Notes: generated from the sequence alone by a model not told the origin. 64,000 nt of DNA from Streptomyces chryseus (GCF_014650755.1 NZ_BMVO01000012.1:124001-188000); one strand, 5' to 3'. Shown: positions 1-9,180, counted from the stretch's first letter. A program made the numbers and translations.

Positions 1-56
1 TGGTAGGGGCTCCACTGGACACCACCAGAGCCGATAGGGGAGGTGCGGCTGCGCCT

Positions 57-779
57 GTGGATCGGGGAGGAGTGCTGCGGCGCTTTCTCAGGTCGGCGGG
101 TGAGCCGAAATCCGTGACCGACATTGCTGACCGCACACCTTCCACGCATTCCGCGCAGACCGCGACCTTCGCCTCAGATGCGGAATCTCAGGCGTGGACT
201 CCTCCCACCTGGGAGGAGATCGTCAGCACGCACAGTGGTCGCGTCTACCGCCTCGCCTACCGCCTGACCGGTAATCAGCACGACGCCGAGGACCTCACCC
301 AGGAGGTCTTCGTCCGCGTCTTCCGCTCGCTGTCGACGTACACGCCCGGCACGTTCGAGGGCTGGCTGCACCGCATCACGACGAACCTGTTCCTGGACAT
401 GGTCCGCCGCAAGCAGCGCATCCGCTTCGACGCGCTCGGCGACGACGCGGCCGAGCGCCTGCCGAGCAGAGAGCCGTCCCCGCAGCAGGTCTTCAACGAC
501 ACCCACTTCGACGCGGACGTGCAGCAGGCGCTGGACACGCTCGCGCCCGAGTTCCGTGCGGCGGTCGTGCTCTGTGACATCGAGGGCCTGTCGTACGAGG
601 AGATCGCCGCGACGCTCGGGGTCAAGCTCGGGACCGTCCGCAGCCGGATCCACCGCGGCCGCTCCCACCTGCGCAAGGCTCTCCAGCACCGGTCTCCCGA
701 GGCGCGTGCCGAACAGCGCTCGTTCGCGAGCGTCGGTACGGGCGTGTCCGCGGTGGGCGGAGAGGGTGGAGCCGAGTGA
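57..779 (+). CDS. sigE: ECF-family RNA polymerase sigma factor (mycobacterial SigE-like)
   Basis: Directs RNA polymerase to extracytoplasmic-stress promoters. Seen: a disordered N-terminus of about 55 residues, sigma region 2 (about 60-125, with RLAYRLTGNQHDAEDLTQE and a WLHRITTN core-binding segment), a short linker, and region 4 with a helix-turn-helix (about 170-215, YEEIAATLGVKLGTVRSRI). The GTG at 57 lies 12 nt after GGGGAGGT; an in-frame GTG at 114 lacks a good Shine-Dalgarno. The stop overlaps the next gene by 4 nt, so the two are translationally coupled. Gene order sigma-anti-sigma-HtrA-TatB is that of mycobacterial sigE; the symbol is used in that sense and not for the unrelated S. 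coelicolor cell-envelope SigE. Confidence 0.88.
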   Translation: MDRGGVLRRFLRSAGEPKSVTDIADRTPSTHSAQTATFASDAESQAWTPPTWEEIVSTHSGRVYRLAYRLTGNQHDAEDLTQEVFVRVFRSLSTYTPGTFEGWLHRITTNLFLDMVRRKQRIRFDALGDDAAERLPSREPSPQQVFNDTHFDADVQQALDTLAPEFRAAVVLCDIEGLSYEEIAATLGVKLGTVRSRIHRGRSHLRKALQHRSPEARAEQRSFASVGTGVSAVGGEGGAE

Positions 780-1735
780 GTGGCACCCGACCGACCTCCG
801 CCGAGCAGCACCTCGGGGACCGGCTGGCCGCCCTGGTGGACGGCGAGCTGAGCCACGACGTCCGCGAGCGTGTCCTGTCGCACCTGGCGACCTGCGCCAA
901 GTGCAAGGCCGAGGCCGACGCACAGCGCCGCCTGAAGAGCGTCTTCTCCACCGCCGCACCGCCGCCTCCGTCCGAGGGCCTGCTCGCCCGGCTCCAGGGG
1001 CTGCCCGGCGGCGGCCCTGGGGGCGACGACGGCGACGACCCGAGGCCGTTCGGTCCGGGAGGCTTCGGGCACGGAGTCTTCGGCGCGGACACCTCGAGAG
1101 GGAGACCCGGCCGGCCCGGCAGCACCTTCGACTTCGGCTACGCCCCGGCCCCCGGACACACCGGCGTGCTTCCCGGCGCCGCCCCCGGCCGTGGCTTCCG
1201 GATCCATGACGTGGGCCGCGCGGAGGCGGAGCGTTCGGGCGGGCGCGGCAGACGGCTGGCCTTCGCGGCCGCGAGCGCCGTATCGCTCGCCGCGTTCGCG
1301 CTCGGCGGCGCCATGCCGGTCGGCTCCGCGGGCGAGACCACCGCGCGGGGCGGCTCCGGCAACAGCGTCACGCCGCTGCGCGTGGCGGGCCCGAGCGGCG
1401 CCGCCACCGAGAACACCCGACGCCGTACGACGGGCAAGAGTCACGGTCTCGTGGCCGCGAGCGCCACGGCCGGCGCCGATGTCGGTGCGAACGACGCCGT
1501 GCCGGCCCGGCTCTTCGGAGCGGGACCGGGGCGGGGCGGCGCGCAGGGGCTTTCCCTGGCGCAGCCCTTCCCGGCGCCCCCGCTCACCGGTGAGGTCCCG
1601 TTGCCGCTGATACGGCGCTCGGGCTCCGCGCTGTCGCTCGCGTACGACCCGGGCCACCGCCCGGCGTTGAGAGCGGCGCCGTCGCCGCTTCGCCCGGCGA
1701 CTCCGTTGGCTCCCGGGCTGCCCGTTTCCCCCTGA
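776..1735 (+). CDS. rseA: Zinc-binding membrane anti-sigma factor (RseA-like)
   Basis: Holds the preceding sigma factor inactive at the membrane. Seen: an N-terminal HxxxCxxC signature (H36, C40, C43; HLATCAKC) typical of zinc anti-sigma (ZAS) domains, a Gly/Pro-rich linker, one likely transmembrane helix at about 161-181, then a low-complexity extracytoplasmic tail of about 135 residues. The GTG start overlaps the sigma stop (GTGA). The N-terminal domain and gene order are diagnostic; the C-terminal part is not similar to anything I recognise. Regulated proteolysis would be the expected release step, but nothing in the sequence proves it. Confidence 0.82.
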   Translation: MSGTRPTSAEQHLGDRLAALVDGELSHDVRERVLSHLATCAKCKAEADAQRRLKSVFSTAAPPPPSEGLLARLQGLPGGGPGGDDGDDPRPFGPGGFGHGVFGADTSRGRPGRPGSTFDFGYAPAPGHTGVLPGAAPGRGFRIHDVGRAEAERSGGRGRRLAFAAASAVSLAAFALGGAMPVGSAGETTARGGSGNSVTPLRVAGPSGAATENTRRRTTGKSHGLVAASATAGADVGANDAVPARLFGAGPGRGGAQGLSLAQPFPAPPLTGEVPLPLIRRSGSALSLAYDPGHRPALRAAPSPLRPATPLAPGLPVSP

Positions 1736-1829
1736 GGCTGGTTGAATCTCGGGAGGGGTGCCCCGCGAGGGGCACGGACAACGAAGTGGCACAGCCCTGC
1801 GGGCGTGCTCGTGGGGTTGCGGGGAGAGC

Positions 1830-3650
1830 ATGAACGAGGGCACGCCCACCGGTCCGAAGGCGAAGTGGTGGAGCCGTCCCGAGCCGGTCCAGGGGGCACC
1901 GGAGCGGGCCGAGGCTGCGTCGTCGACGCCTCCCGACGAGGAGCCCCGAGCGGCCGAAGCCGCCGAGCGCGCCCCCAAGGAGGCCGTGCCCGAGCCGTCG
2001 TCCGCCGGGCGCGAGCCCGCTGCGGCGGTGCCCGCGCCTTCGTCCGCCGGGGACGTCCCCGCAGCGGCCGGGTCCGCGCAGTCGCCCGCCGAGCACATGC
2101 CCGCAGGGGCCGTGCCCGCGCCGTCGTCCGCCGAGGACGTGCCCGCGTCGGCCGGGGCCGCCGTTGCGCGGCCCGCCGGCGCCGGGCCCGTCGACCGGCA
2201 GCAGCGTCCGCAGCCGTTGCACGCGCCCGATCCGTACGCCACCCCGCCGTACGGGGGCCCGGGTCCCTGGGCTCCCGCGCCGCCCGTGCAGCGGCCGGTC
2301 CCGACCCCGCCCCAGGGCACGTTCGTACCGCCGGGAGCACCGGGCACCCCCGCCGGGTCCACGACGAACGGCGCCGGTGTCCCCACGGCACCGTCACCTC
2401 AGCACCACCAGCACGAGCCCCATCGCCAGCCGCAGCCGCACCCCCACCAGCCCTCGCAGTGGCTCCAGTACGACCCCTGGGGCGCCCCCCAGCAGCCGCT
2501 GACCCATCCCGGTGACCCGGCGGGCCCCGCCCGGCCGAAGAAGACCCGCCGGGGCACCCTGCTCGTCGGGGCCCTGCTGGTCGCCCTGGTCGCGGGCGGC
2601 GTCGGCGGCGGCGTCGGGGCCTACGTCGAACGCAACGGCGGCATCACCCGCGTCGAACTGCCCCAGGCCGGGCCGCAGGACGGCAAGGGCCGCGCGCCCG
2701 ACAGCGTCGCGGGCATCGCGGCCAGCGCCCTGCCCAGCGTCGTGACCCTGCACGTCAATGGCGTCGGCGAACAGGGCACGGGCACCGGATTCGTACTCGA
2801 CGCCAAGGGTCACATCCTGACCAACGACCACGTCGTGGAGCCCGCCGGAGCCGACGGCACCATCAACATCACCTTCAGCGGCGGCCAGACCGCGAAGGCG
2901 AAGCTCGTCGGCAAGGACAGCGGCTACGACCTCGCGGTCGTCCGGGTCCTCGGGGTCGACGGGCTCAAGCCGCTGCCCCTGGGCAACTCCGAGAACGTCC
3001 AGGTGGGCGACCCGGTGGTGGCCATCGGCGCGCCGTTCGACCTCCAGAACACGGTCACCTCCGGCATCATCAGCGCCAAGGAGCGCCCCATCACCGCGGG
3101 CGGCGAGAAGGGCGACGGCAGCGACGTCAGCTATGTCAACGCGCTCCAGACCGACGCCCCTATAAACCCGGGCAACTCGGGCGGCCCCCTGGTGGACGCC
3201 CAGGCCCGCGTCATCGGCATCAACAGCGCCATACGCGCGGCGGACAGCACCGCCGGCCTGGAAGGCAGCCAGGGCGGCAGCATCGGCCTGGGCTTCGCGA
3301 TCCCCATCAACCAGGGCAAGCGCGTCGCCGAGGAGCTCATCAACACCGGCAGGGCGACCCACCCGGTCATCGGCGTCACCCTCGACATGAAGTTCACCGG
3401 CGACGGTGCCCGCGTCGGCACCAAGGGCGCCGACGGTCCCGCGGTGACACCCGGCGGCCCCGGCGCCCGCGCCGGGATCCGGCCCCGCGACGTCATCACC
3501 GAGGTCAACGGCCAGAAGGTGCACAACGGCCAGGAGCTGATCGTCAAGATCCGCGCCCACCGCCCCGGCGACCGGCTGGAACTGACCGTGGTGCGCTCGG
3601 GCAAGGCACGGAAGGTCGGCGTGACCCTCGGATCGGCCGACAGCGACTGA
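1830..3650 (+). CDS. htrA: Membrane-anchored HtrA/DegP-type serine protease with PDZ domain
   Basis: Envelope quality-control protease, 606 aa. Seen: a Pro/Ala/Gln/His-rich cytoplasmic N-terminus of about 240 residues with degenerate PAPSSAxxVPAAA repeats, one transmembrane helix at about 244-263, a trypsin-fold domain with triad H334 (TNDHVV), D367 (YDLAVV) and S450 (NPGNSGGP), and a C-terminal PDZ domain (about 530-600). The ATG at 1830 follows GGGGAGAGC; an upstream in-frame GTG at 1758 has no ribosome site and would add 24 unlikely residues. It is third in the sigma/anti-sigma/HtrA/TatB cluster, as in mycobacteria. The cytoplasmic extension is long for the family. Confidence 0.87.
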   Translation: MNEGTPTGPKAKWWSRPEPVQGAPERAEAASSTPPDEEPRAAEAAERAPKEAVPEPSSAGREPAAAVPAPSSAGDVPAAAGSAQSPAEHMPAGAVPAPSSAEDVPASAGAAVARPAGAGPVDRQQRPQPLHAPDPYATPPYGGPGPWAPAPPVQRPVPTPPQGTFVPPGAPGTPAGSTTNGAGVPTAPSPQHHQHEPHRQPQPHPHQPSQWLQYDPWGAPQQPLTHPGDPAGPARPKKTRRGTLLVGALLVALVAGGVGGGVGAYVERNGGITRVELPQAGPQDGKGRAPDSVAGIAASALPSVVTLHVNGVGEQGTGTGFVLDAKGHILTNDHVVEPAGADGTINITFSGGQTAKAKLVGKDSGYDLAVVRVLGVDGLKPLPLGNSENVQVGDPVVAIGAPFDLQNTVTSGIISAKERPITAGGEKGDGSDVSYVNALQTDAPINPGNSGGPLVDAQARVIGINSAIRAADSTAGLEGSQGGSIGLGFAIPINQGKRVAEELINTGRATHPVIGVTLDMKFTGDGARVGTKGADGPAVTPGGPGARAGIRPRDVITEVNGQKVHNGQELIVKIRAHRPGDRLELTVVRSGKARKVGVTLGSADSD

Positions 3651-3801
3651 GTACGGGGCCGGGCATCCACACGAGTGTTACGTGAAGGTACCGTCCGGAC
3701 AGATTGGGCGGGTACCGTGGACCGGGCCCGGACCGGTCCTCTGCCTGCGGCGGGGGAGACCCACCCGACCTGCGGGCGCGGAGAACCCAAGGAGCAACAA
3801 G

Positions 3802-4281
3802 GTGTTCAGTGACATAGGCGCACTCGAGCTGGTGACGCTCGTGGTTCTCGCCGTGCTCGTGTTCGGGCCGGACAAGCTGCCGAAGCTCGTCCAGGACGCC
3901 TCGGCGATGATCCGTAAGATCCGCGAGTTCTCCGAGAGCGCCAAGCAGGACATCCGCTCCGAGCTGGGCCCCGAGTTCAAGGACTTCGACTTCGAGGACC
4001 TGAATCCGAAGACGTTCGTCCGCAAGCAGCTGATGGAGAACGACGACCTCGGTCTCAAGGAGATCCGCAGCAGCTTCGACCTCAAGAGCGAGATGGCGGA
4101 GGTCGCGGACGCCGTGAACGGGCGCGAGCGCCCCACGCCGTCCGGCGCGGCGAACGGCACGGCCGGTTCCGTCGGCAAGGCGAACCTGTCGAAGGACTCC
4201 ACCGGCACCCCCGACCTGCTCAAGAAGAGCGAAACGCCCGCTCAGAGCGAGCGCCCGCCGTTCGACGCCGACGCCACCTGA
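3802..4281 (+). CDS. tatB: Sec-independent (twin-arginine) translocase subunit TatB
   Basis: Component of the Tat receptor that binds twin-arginine signal peptides with TatC. Seen: short N-terminus VFSDIGALE, a single transmembrane helix (about 6-22) ending in the conserved FGPDKLP hinge, an amphipathic helix, and a charged, disordered C-terminus; 159 aa is normal for actinobacterial TatB. The GTG at 3802 follows AAGGAGC with 6-nt spacing; the open frame extends upstream to 3682 but that segment has no start signal and no similarity. tatA/tatC are not nearby, which is usual in actinobacteria. Confidence 0.88.
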   Translation: MFSDIGALELVTLVVLAVLVFGPDKLPKLVQDASAMIRKIREFSESAKQDIRSELGPEFKDFDFEDLNPKTFVRKQLMENDDLGLKEIRSSFDLKSEMAEVADAVNGRERPTPSGAANGTAGSVGKANLSKDSTGTPDLLKKSETPAQSERPPFDADAT

Positions 4282-4328
4282 ACCCCGCCCTTCCCGACGA
4301 GCCGCACCAAGGTGGCTATCCTCCATCT

Positions 4329-4372
4329 GTCCGGATGTGAGGACGCCCGAGGGGGGCGGGCCGTATCCGGAC
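4329..4372. terminator. Hairpin between tatB and the next gene
   Basis: GTCCGGAT (4329-4336) pairs perfectly with ATCCGGAC (4365-4372), and CGCCC/GGGCG can pair inside. There is no T-run. It could end the sigma-tatB transcript or be a leader structure of the gene starting at 4401. Confidence 0.4.
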
Positions 4373-4400
4373 GCCACGGATCAAGGAGGCGGCCGGACAG

Positions 4401-5081
4401 ATGGAGACCACGAGTCGGGTCGGAGCGCAGGGAGCATCCCTCGCGCCCAGCACGTCCACAGCGGAGGGGGTGCCAGCAGCCCGGCGTACGGTCGACGGCT
4501 ATCTGCGCGCCCCCTTCCCCTGGTACGGACTGGACGACGCGTTCACCGGACCCCGCTGGCTGATGCAGGTCGGCACGGCGGCGGACGGCACGGTGCAGCA
4601 CGGTTCCACGGGGCACGGAGAGGAGCCGACGATACGGCCGACCACCGACGAGGCCCAGGAGAAGGAGCGCTTCGCGGTCGTCGTGACCGTCGCCAGCAGC
4701 CCCGTGCGGCGCAGCGGTGACGGTACGGGCGTCCTGGAGGCCACGTCGGTCTCCTCCGCCGCCTGGCTGGCCGGTTCGGGCCTGCTGTCGTCGACCTGGC
4801 CCGCCCAGCTCGACCACTCGCTGCGCGACGACTGGCTGGACCAGCAGACCGAGACGGCCTTCGAGCTGGCCGACGACCTGTCGGGACCGGCCTGGACGAC
4901 GCTGTCGCTGCCGGTGGACGGCGTACCGGCGTCCTTCCACTACCGCGAGTCGGAGTACGGCTGGGTGCTCGCGGGCGCCGGAGAGGGCGGCGTGATTCTC
5001 GGGGCGTACGGGCGCGGCATGAGCGCGTACGGCCTCGGCTTCTCGGTGATCAAGGACATCACGGCGTACGACCAGGGCTGA
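4401..5081 (+). CDS. Conserved hypothetical protein
   Basis: I do not recognise a family. 226 aa, soluble: no signal peptide and no hydrophobic segment long enough for a membrane helix. The middle is rich in acidic residues and Trp (several W residues around WLDQQTE and PAWTTLSLPVDG), and the C-terminus is Gly/Tyr-rich (GAYGRGMSAYGLGFSVI), which looks like a folded beta-rich domain and not disorder. ATG at 4401 follows AAGGAGG (12-nt spacing). A GC hairpin separates it from tatB; it converges on mrp through a shared terminator. Confidence 0.7.
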   Translation: METTSRVGAQGASLAPSTSTAEGVPAARRTVDGYLRAPFPWYGLDDAFTGPRWLMQVGTAADGTVQHGSTGHGEEPTIRPTTDEAQEKERFAVVVTVASSPVRRSGDGTGVLEATSVSSAAWLAGSGLLSSTWPAQLDHSLRDDWLDQQTETAFELADDLSGPAWTTLSLPVDGVPASFHYRESEYGWVLAGAGEGGVILGAYGRGMSAYGLGFSVIKDITAYDQG

Positions 5082-5106
5082 CCACCCGTCGCACGACGCA
5101 CGGCGA

Positions 5107-5139
5107 AGGGGGCGCCGCTCACTCGGAGCGGCGCCCCCT
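5107..5139. terminator. Bidirectional terminator between converging genes
   Basis: Perfect 14-bp stem AGGGGGCGCCGCTC / GAGCGGCGCCCCCT with a 5-nt loop, placed between the stop codons of the 4401 gene (+) and mrp (-). Confidence 0.8.
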
Positions 5140-5189
5140 CCCGGGTGCCCGTGCCGTCCGCCTCAAGGGCCGAGGCGGACCGCGTCACA

Positions 5190-6323
5190 TCAGAACTTGT
5201 TGCGCGGGGTGATGCCCAGCGACATGCCCGACAGGCCGCGCGCGCGGCCGCCCAGCTTGCCCGCGATCGTGCGCAGCGCGGCACCGGCCGGCGAGTCCGG
5301 GTCGGTCAGCACGACGGGCTTGCCCTCGTCGCCGCCCTCCCGCAGCCGTACGTCGATCGGGATGGAGCCCAGCACCGGCACGTTGGCGCCGGTCGTCTTC
5401 GTGAGGCCCTCGGCGACCTTCTGGCCACCGCCGGTGCCGAAGACGTCGACCATCTCGTCGCAGTGCGGGCAGGGCAGGCCCGACATGTTCTCGACGACGC
5501 CGACGATCTTCTGGTGGGTCTGCACGGCGATGGAGCCGGCCCGCTCGGCGACCTCGGCGGCGGCCTGCTGAGGCGTCGTCACGACCAGGATCTCGGCGTT
5601 CGGCACGAGCTGCGCCACCGAGATGGCGATGTCGCCGGTGCCCGGCGGCAGGTCGAGCAGCAGGACGTCCAGGTCGCCCCAGTACACGTCCGCGAGGAAC
5701 TGCTGGAGGGCCCGGTGCAGCATCGGACCTCGCCACACCACGGGCGCGTTGCCCGGGGTGAACATCCCGATGGAGATGACCTTCACGCCGTGCGCCGACG
5801 GCGGCATGATCATGTTCTCGACCTGGGTGGGCCTGCCGTCCACGCCCAGCATGCGCGGCACGCTGTGTCCGTAGATGTCCGCGTCGACGACGCCGACCTT
5901 CAGCCCGTCGGCGGCCATCGCCGCGGCCAGGTTGACGGTGACCGAGGACTTGCCGACGCCGCCCTTGCCGGACGCCACCGCGTACACCCGCGTCAGCGAA
6001 CCGGGCTGGGCGAAGGGCACCTCGCGCTCGGCGGTGCCGCCGCGCAGCGCGCCCGCCAGTTCCTTGCGCTGCTCGTCGCTCATCACGTCGAGCTCGACGG
6101 AGACGCTGGTCACACCCTCGACGCGCTCGACCGCCTCCCGTACGTTGGTGGTGATCGTTTCGCGCATCGGACAGCCGGAGACGGTGAGATAGACCGTGAC
6201 GGCAACTGCGCCATCTGCCCCGATCTCAACCGATTTGACCATGCCGAGTTCAGTGATCGGTTTGTGGATCTCGGGGTCGTTCACCGTCGCCAGTGCTTCG
6301 CGCACCGCGTCTTCCATAGCCAT
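5190..6323 (-). CDS. mrp: Mrp/ApbC (NBP35-type) P-loop Fe-S cluster carrier ATPase
   Basis: Assembles and transfers [4Fe-4S] clusters to target enzymes. Seen in order: an N-terminal MIP18/DUF59 domain (about 1-85: AMEDAVREALATVNDPEI, SGCPM), a deviant Walker A (SGKGGVGKSS, about 113-122), Walker B LLLDLPPGTGD, and the cluster-binding CPHC pair (GLPCPHCDE). 377 aa is normal. The start MAMEDAV (6323) matches the family; the open frame continues to 6386 without support. No Shine-Dalgarno is visible, so the message may be leaderless. Confidence 0.9.
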   Translation of the reverse strand: MAMEDAVREALATVNDPEIHKPITELGMVKSVEIGADGAVAVTVYLTVSGCPMRETITTNVREAVERVEGVTSVSVELDVMSDEQRKELAGALRGGTAEREVPFAQPGSLTRVYAVASGKGGVGKSSVTVNLAAAMAADGLKVGVVDADIYGHSVPRMLGVDGRPTQVENMIMPPSAHGVKVISIGMFTPGNAPVVWRGPMLHRALQQFLADVYWGDLDVLLLDLPPGTGDIAISVAQLVPNAEILVVTTPQQAAAEVAERAGSIAVQTHQKIVGVVENMSGLPCPHCDEMVDVFGTGGGQKVAEGLTKTTGANVPVLGSIPIDVRLREGGDEGKPVVLTDPDSPAGAALRTIAGKLGGRARGLSGMSLGITPRNKF

Positions 6324-6366
6324 ACCGTGATGGTACGGCGCGTACCGCCGCCCCGGGAAAGCCCTG

Positions 6367-6954
6367 TCAGCGGTCGGATTCGTCACTCTCGTAAGGGGCT
6401 TCCGGCGGGAATAGGGAGCGCCGCTCCTCCAGCTCCTTGACCAGGTCCGCGAACTCGGAGCGGATCCAGTCGCGGGTGGCGACCTCGCCGAGCCCCATCC
6501 GCAGCGCCGCGATCTCCCGCGTGAGGTACTCGGTGTCCGCGATGGACCGCTCGTTCTGCTTGCGGTCCTGCTCGTGGGTGACCCGGTCGCGGTCGTCCTG
6601 GCGGTTCTGCGCCAGGAGGATCAGCGGGGCGGCGTACGACGCCTGGAGGGACAGCATCAGCGTCAGGAAGATGAACGGGTACTCGTCCCAGCGCAGGGCG
6701 GGCGGCGCGAAGATGTTCCAGACCACCCACAGGGCGATGGTCAGGGTCATCCAGACCAGGAAGCGCCCCGTGCCCAGGAAGCGCGCGATCCGCTCCGAGA
6801 ACCGGCCGAACGCCTCCGGGTCGTACTCCGGCAGCAGCCGCTTGCGCGCCGGCCTCGGCTGGTCGAGGCGCACCCGGGAGGCGCGCGGCAGCGCGCTCGC
6901 GCCCGTCGCGCTGCGCCCGCGCTCCCTCGGCTCGGCGCCCCGGTCAGTACCCAC
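6367..6954 (-). CDS. DUF1003 family membrane protein
   Basis: 195 aa. Seen: basic N-terminus, two adjacent transmembrane helices (about 65-110; VWMTLTIALWVVWNIF and IFLTLMLSLQASYAAPLILL), the family signature QNRQDDRDR right after helix 2, then a cytoplasmic helical tail. Function of DUF1003 is not established. The GTG start overlaps the stop of the MgtE-like gene upstream by 11 nt, so the two are probably co-translated; this pairing suggests a role linked to the MgtE-like sensor protein. Confidence 0.85.
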   Translation of the reverse strand: MGTDRGAEPRERGRSATGASALPRASRVRLDQPRPARKRLLPEYDPEAFGRFSERIARFLGTGRFLVWMTLTIALWVVWNIFAPPALRWDEYPFIFLTLMLSLQASYAAPLILLAQNRQDDRDRVTHEQDRKQNERSIADTEYLTREIAALRMGLGEVATRDWIRSEFADLVKELEERRSLFPPEAPYESDESDR

Positions 6955-8245
6955 GGACGGCCTCCCCGCCCGGCACGGTCCCCGGCGTCTGCGGCGGGTC
7001 GTGGAACTCCGTCTCGCGCCAGTCGTCGGGCAGCAGGTGGTCGAGCACGTCGTCGACCGTGACCGCGCCGAGCAGCGAGCCGCTCTCGTCCACGACCGGG
7101 GCGGAGACCATGTTGTACGCCGCCAAGTAGCTCGTCACCGCGGGCAGCGGCGTGCCGGGCGACAGCGGCGGCAGGTCGGACTCCACCACCGAGCCGACCA
7201 GCGTCCCGGGCGGCTCGCGCAGCATCCGCTGGAAGTGCACCGTCCCCAGGTACTTGCCCGTCGGCGTCTCGTCCGGCGGCCGGCAGACGTACACCTGCGC
7301 GGCCAGCGCGGGGGAGAGGTCCTGCTGCCGTACGCGGGCCAGGGCGTCCGCGATGGTGGCGTCGGGCCGCAGCACGATCGGTTCGGTCGTCATCAGACCG
7401 CCGGCCGTGCGCTCCTCGTACGCCAGGAGGCGCCGTACGTCGGCCGCGTCGTCCGGTCGCATCAGCATCAGCAGCCGCTCCTTGTCCTCCTCGGGCAGCT
7501 CGGACAGCAGGTCGGCGGCGTCGTCCGGGTCCATCGCCTCCAGGACGTCGGCCGCCCGCTCCTCCTTGAGCTTGCCGAGGATCTCCACCTGGTCGTCGTC
7601 GGGCAGCTCCTCCAGTACGTCGGCGAGCCGGTCGTCGTCCAGCGCCGCGGCCACCTCGGCGCGGCGCTTGGGCGTCAGGTGGTGCAGGGCGTTGGCCAGG
7701 TCGGCGGGGCGCAGCTGCTCGAAGGTGGCCAGGAGGCTCTCGGCCCCCTGCCCGTGCTCCTCCAAGGAGAAGCCGGTGACGCCGGACCACTCGACGGTCA
7801 GCGTCTCCCCGCGCCGCCGCAGCGCGCCGCCCTTGCCCTTGCGGACGAAGACCTTGTCGATCTCCCAGTCGCGGCGGGCGGGCAGCTGGACGATCGACAC
7901 GTCGAGGACCGTGACCTCCTCGCCGGTCTCCACGAGCCGCACCCGGCGGTCGAGGAGTTCGCCGAGGACGAGCCGCTCGGTCGGGCGCTGCTCGAAGCGG
8001 CGCATGTTGACCACGCCCGTCGTGATGACCTGTCCGGACTCAACGCCCGTCACGCGGGTCATGGGGAGGAAGATCCGGCGCCGGCTCACCACCTCGACGA
8101 CCATGCCGAGCAGCCGCGGCGGCCTGCTGCCGACGCGCAGCATCGCGACCAGGTCGCGCACGCGGCCGACCTGGTCGCCGTTCGGGTCGAAGACGGCGAT
8201 GCCCGCGAGATGCGAGACGAAGACCCGGGGGGCGCCTGATGCCAT
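6944..8245 (-). CDS. MgtE N-terminal/CBS domain protein lacking the membrane channel
   Basis: 433 aa. Seen: an N-terminal PRC-barrel-like region (about 5-150), an MgtE intracellular N-domain (about 195-300; LRPADLANALHHLTPKRRAEV, repeated D-acidic Mg-binding helices), two CBS domains (about 305-420; MTTEPIVLRPDATIADAL, YNMVSAPVVDESG), then the protein ends. The five-helix MgtE transport domain is absent and there is no hydrophobic stretch. It is therefore a soluble relative of the Mg2+-gating part of MgtE, not a transporter by itself. ATG at 8245 follows GGGAGG; the 61 residues upstream in frame are not supported. Confidence 0.85.
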   Translation of the reverse strand: MASGAPRVFVSHLAGIAVFDPNGDQVGRVRDLVAMLRVGSRPPRLLGMVVEVVSRRRIFLPMTRVTGVESGQVITTGVVNMRRFEQRPTERLVLGELLDRRVRLVETGEEVTVLDVSIVQLPARRDWEIDKVFVRKGKGGALRRRGETLTVEWSGVTGFSLEEHGQGAESLLATFEQLRPADLANALHHLTPKRRAEVAAALDDDRLADVLEELPDDDQVEILGKLKEERAADVLEAMDPDDAADLLSELPEEDKERLLMLMRPDDAADVRRLLAYEERTAGGLMTTEPIVLRPDATIADALARVRQQDLSPALAAQVYVCRPPDETPTGKYLGTVHFQRMLREPPGTLVGSVVESDLPPLSPGTPLPAVTSYLAAYNMVSAPVVDESGSLLGAVTVDDVLDHLLPDDWRETEFHDPPQTPGTVPGGEAVRGY

Positions 8246-8418
8246 GAGGGTGCGCCTCCCTTTGTGCACAAGTAGGGGCCGTAACGGGTTCAGGCTAGCC
8301 CGTGCCCGTCGGTGCCGCTCCAACGGGGCGTCCGGACGGCTCTCTGCCGGACGGCGTAGACGGCACGGGTACGCTGCCTGCTGCCACCCCGGACACCCGC
8401 ATGAGAGGCAGTGCGCTT

Positions 8419-9180
8419 GTGACTGCATTTCCCCCGGCCGCCCGAGCCCGCCGGGCCGCCCTGATCGGCGTCGTGTGCGCCGGGCTGACCGCGGTGCTCA
8501 CCGCCTGCGGTGAGGAACCGGTGGACCCGGACAAGGGGACCAACGGGGTGGGGAGACTCTCGGCGCCGGCCATCGAGGCCAAGGCGCGGAACGCGGCGCG
8601 GGAGGCGGAGTCGGTACGGCTCTCGGGCACCGTCGTCAGCAAGGGGCGCTCGTACAAGCTGGACATGCGCCTGAAGGAGGACGGCGGCACGGGGTCGGTG
8701 ACGTCGAAGGGCAGCACGTTCGAGCTGCTGCGCATCGACGACGAGCTGTTCATGAAGGCCGGCGCGGACTTCTGGGACAACGGCGGGCAGCCCTCCGGGT
8801 CCGACGAGGCCGCCGGAAAGCTGGAGGACAAGTACGTCAAGGTCCCCGACGACGACCCGGTCTACGACCAGCTGCGCGGCTTCACGGACAAGGACGTCCT
8901 GCTCGACGGCCTGCTCGGACTGCACGGCAAGCTCGGCAAGGGCGAGCGGCCGAAGGTCGGCGGCGTCCGTACGATCGAGGTCACCGGCGGCAAGGGAACC
9001 GGCGGAACGCTCGCCGTGTCGCTGCTCGGCACCCCGTATCCGCTGAAGCTGGAGCGGGCGGGCGGGGCGGGCGTGGTGCGGCTCGCCGACTGGGACAAGG
9101 AGTTCGCGCTGGAGGCGCCGGGCAAGGGGGAGACGGTCGACTACGGCGGCCAGCTCCCCAAGAGTTCGGACGCGTCCTAG
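8419..9180 (+). CDS. Secreted lipoprotein, LppX/LprG-like fold suspected
   Basis: 253 aa. Seen: a short Arg-rich n-region, a hydrophobic core and a lipobox (LTAC, cysteine at about residue 30), then an acidic mature domain of about 220 residues alternating strand-like segments (VRLSGTVVSKGRSYKLDMRL). GTG 8419 has GAGAGG 10 nt upstream; an ATG at 8401 has none. Pattern and length resemble actinobacterial LppX/LprAFG-type lipid-binding lipoproteins, but I cannot prove that family. It overlaps the converging gene at 9177 by 4 nt. Confidence 0.75.
   Translation: MTAFPPAARARRAALIGVVCAGLTAVLTACGEEPVDPDKGTNGVGRLSAPAIEAKARNAAREAESVRLSGTVVSKGRSYKLDMRLKEDGGTGSVTSKGSTFELLRIDDELFMKAGADFWDNGGQPSGSDEAAGKLEDKYVKVPDDDPVYDQLRGFTDKDVLLDGLLGLHGKLGKGERPKVGGVRTIEVTGGKGTGGTLAVSLLGTPYPLKLERAGGAGVVRLADWDKEFALEAPGKGETVDYGGQLPKSSDAS

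Noticed and set aside
8246..8418. N-terminal extension of the MgtE-like protein to 8428
   Set aside because: The extension is Cys/Arg-rich, unconserved in appearance, overlaps the divergent lipoprotein start, and lacks a ribosome site; ATG 8245 has GGGAGG.
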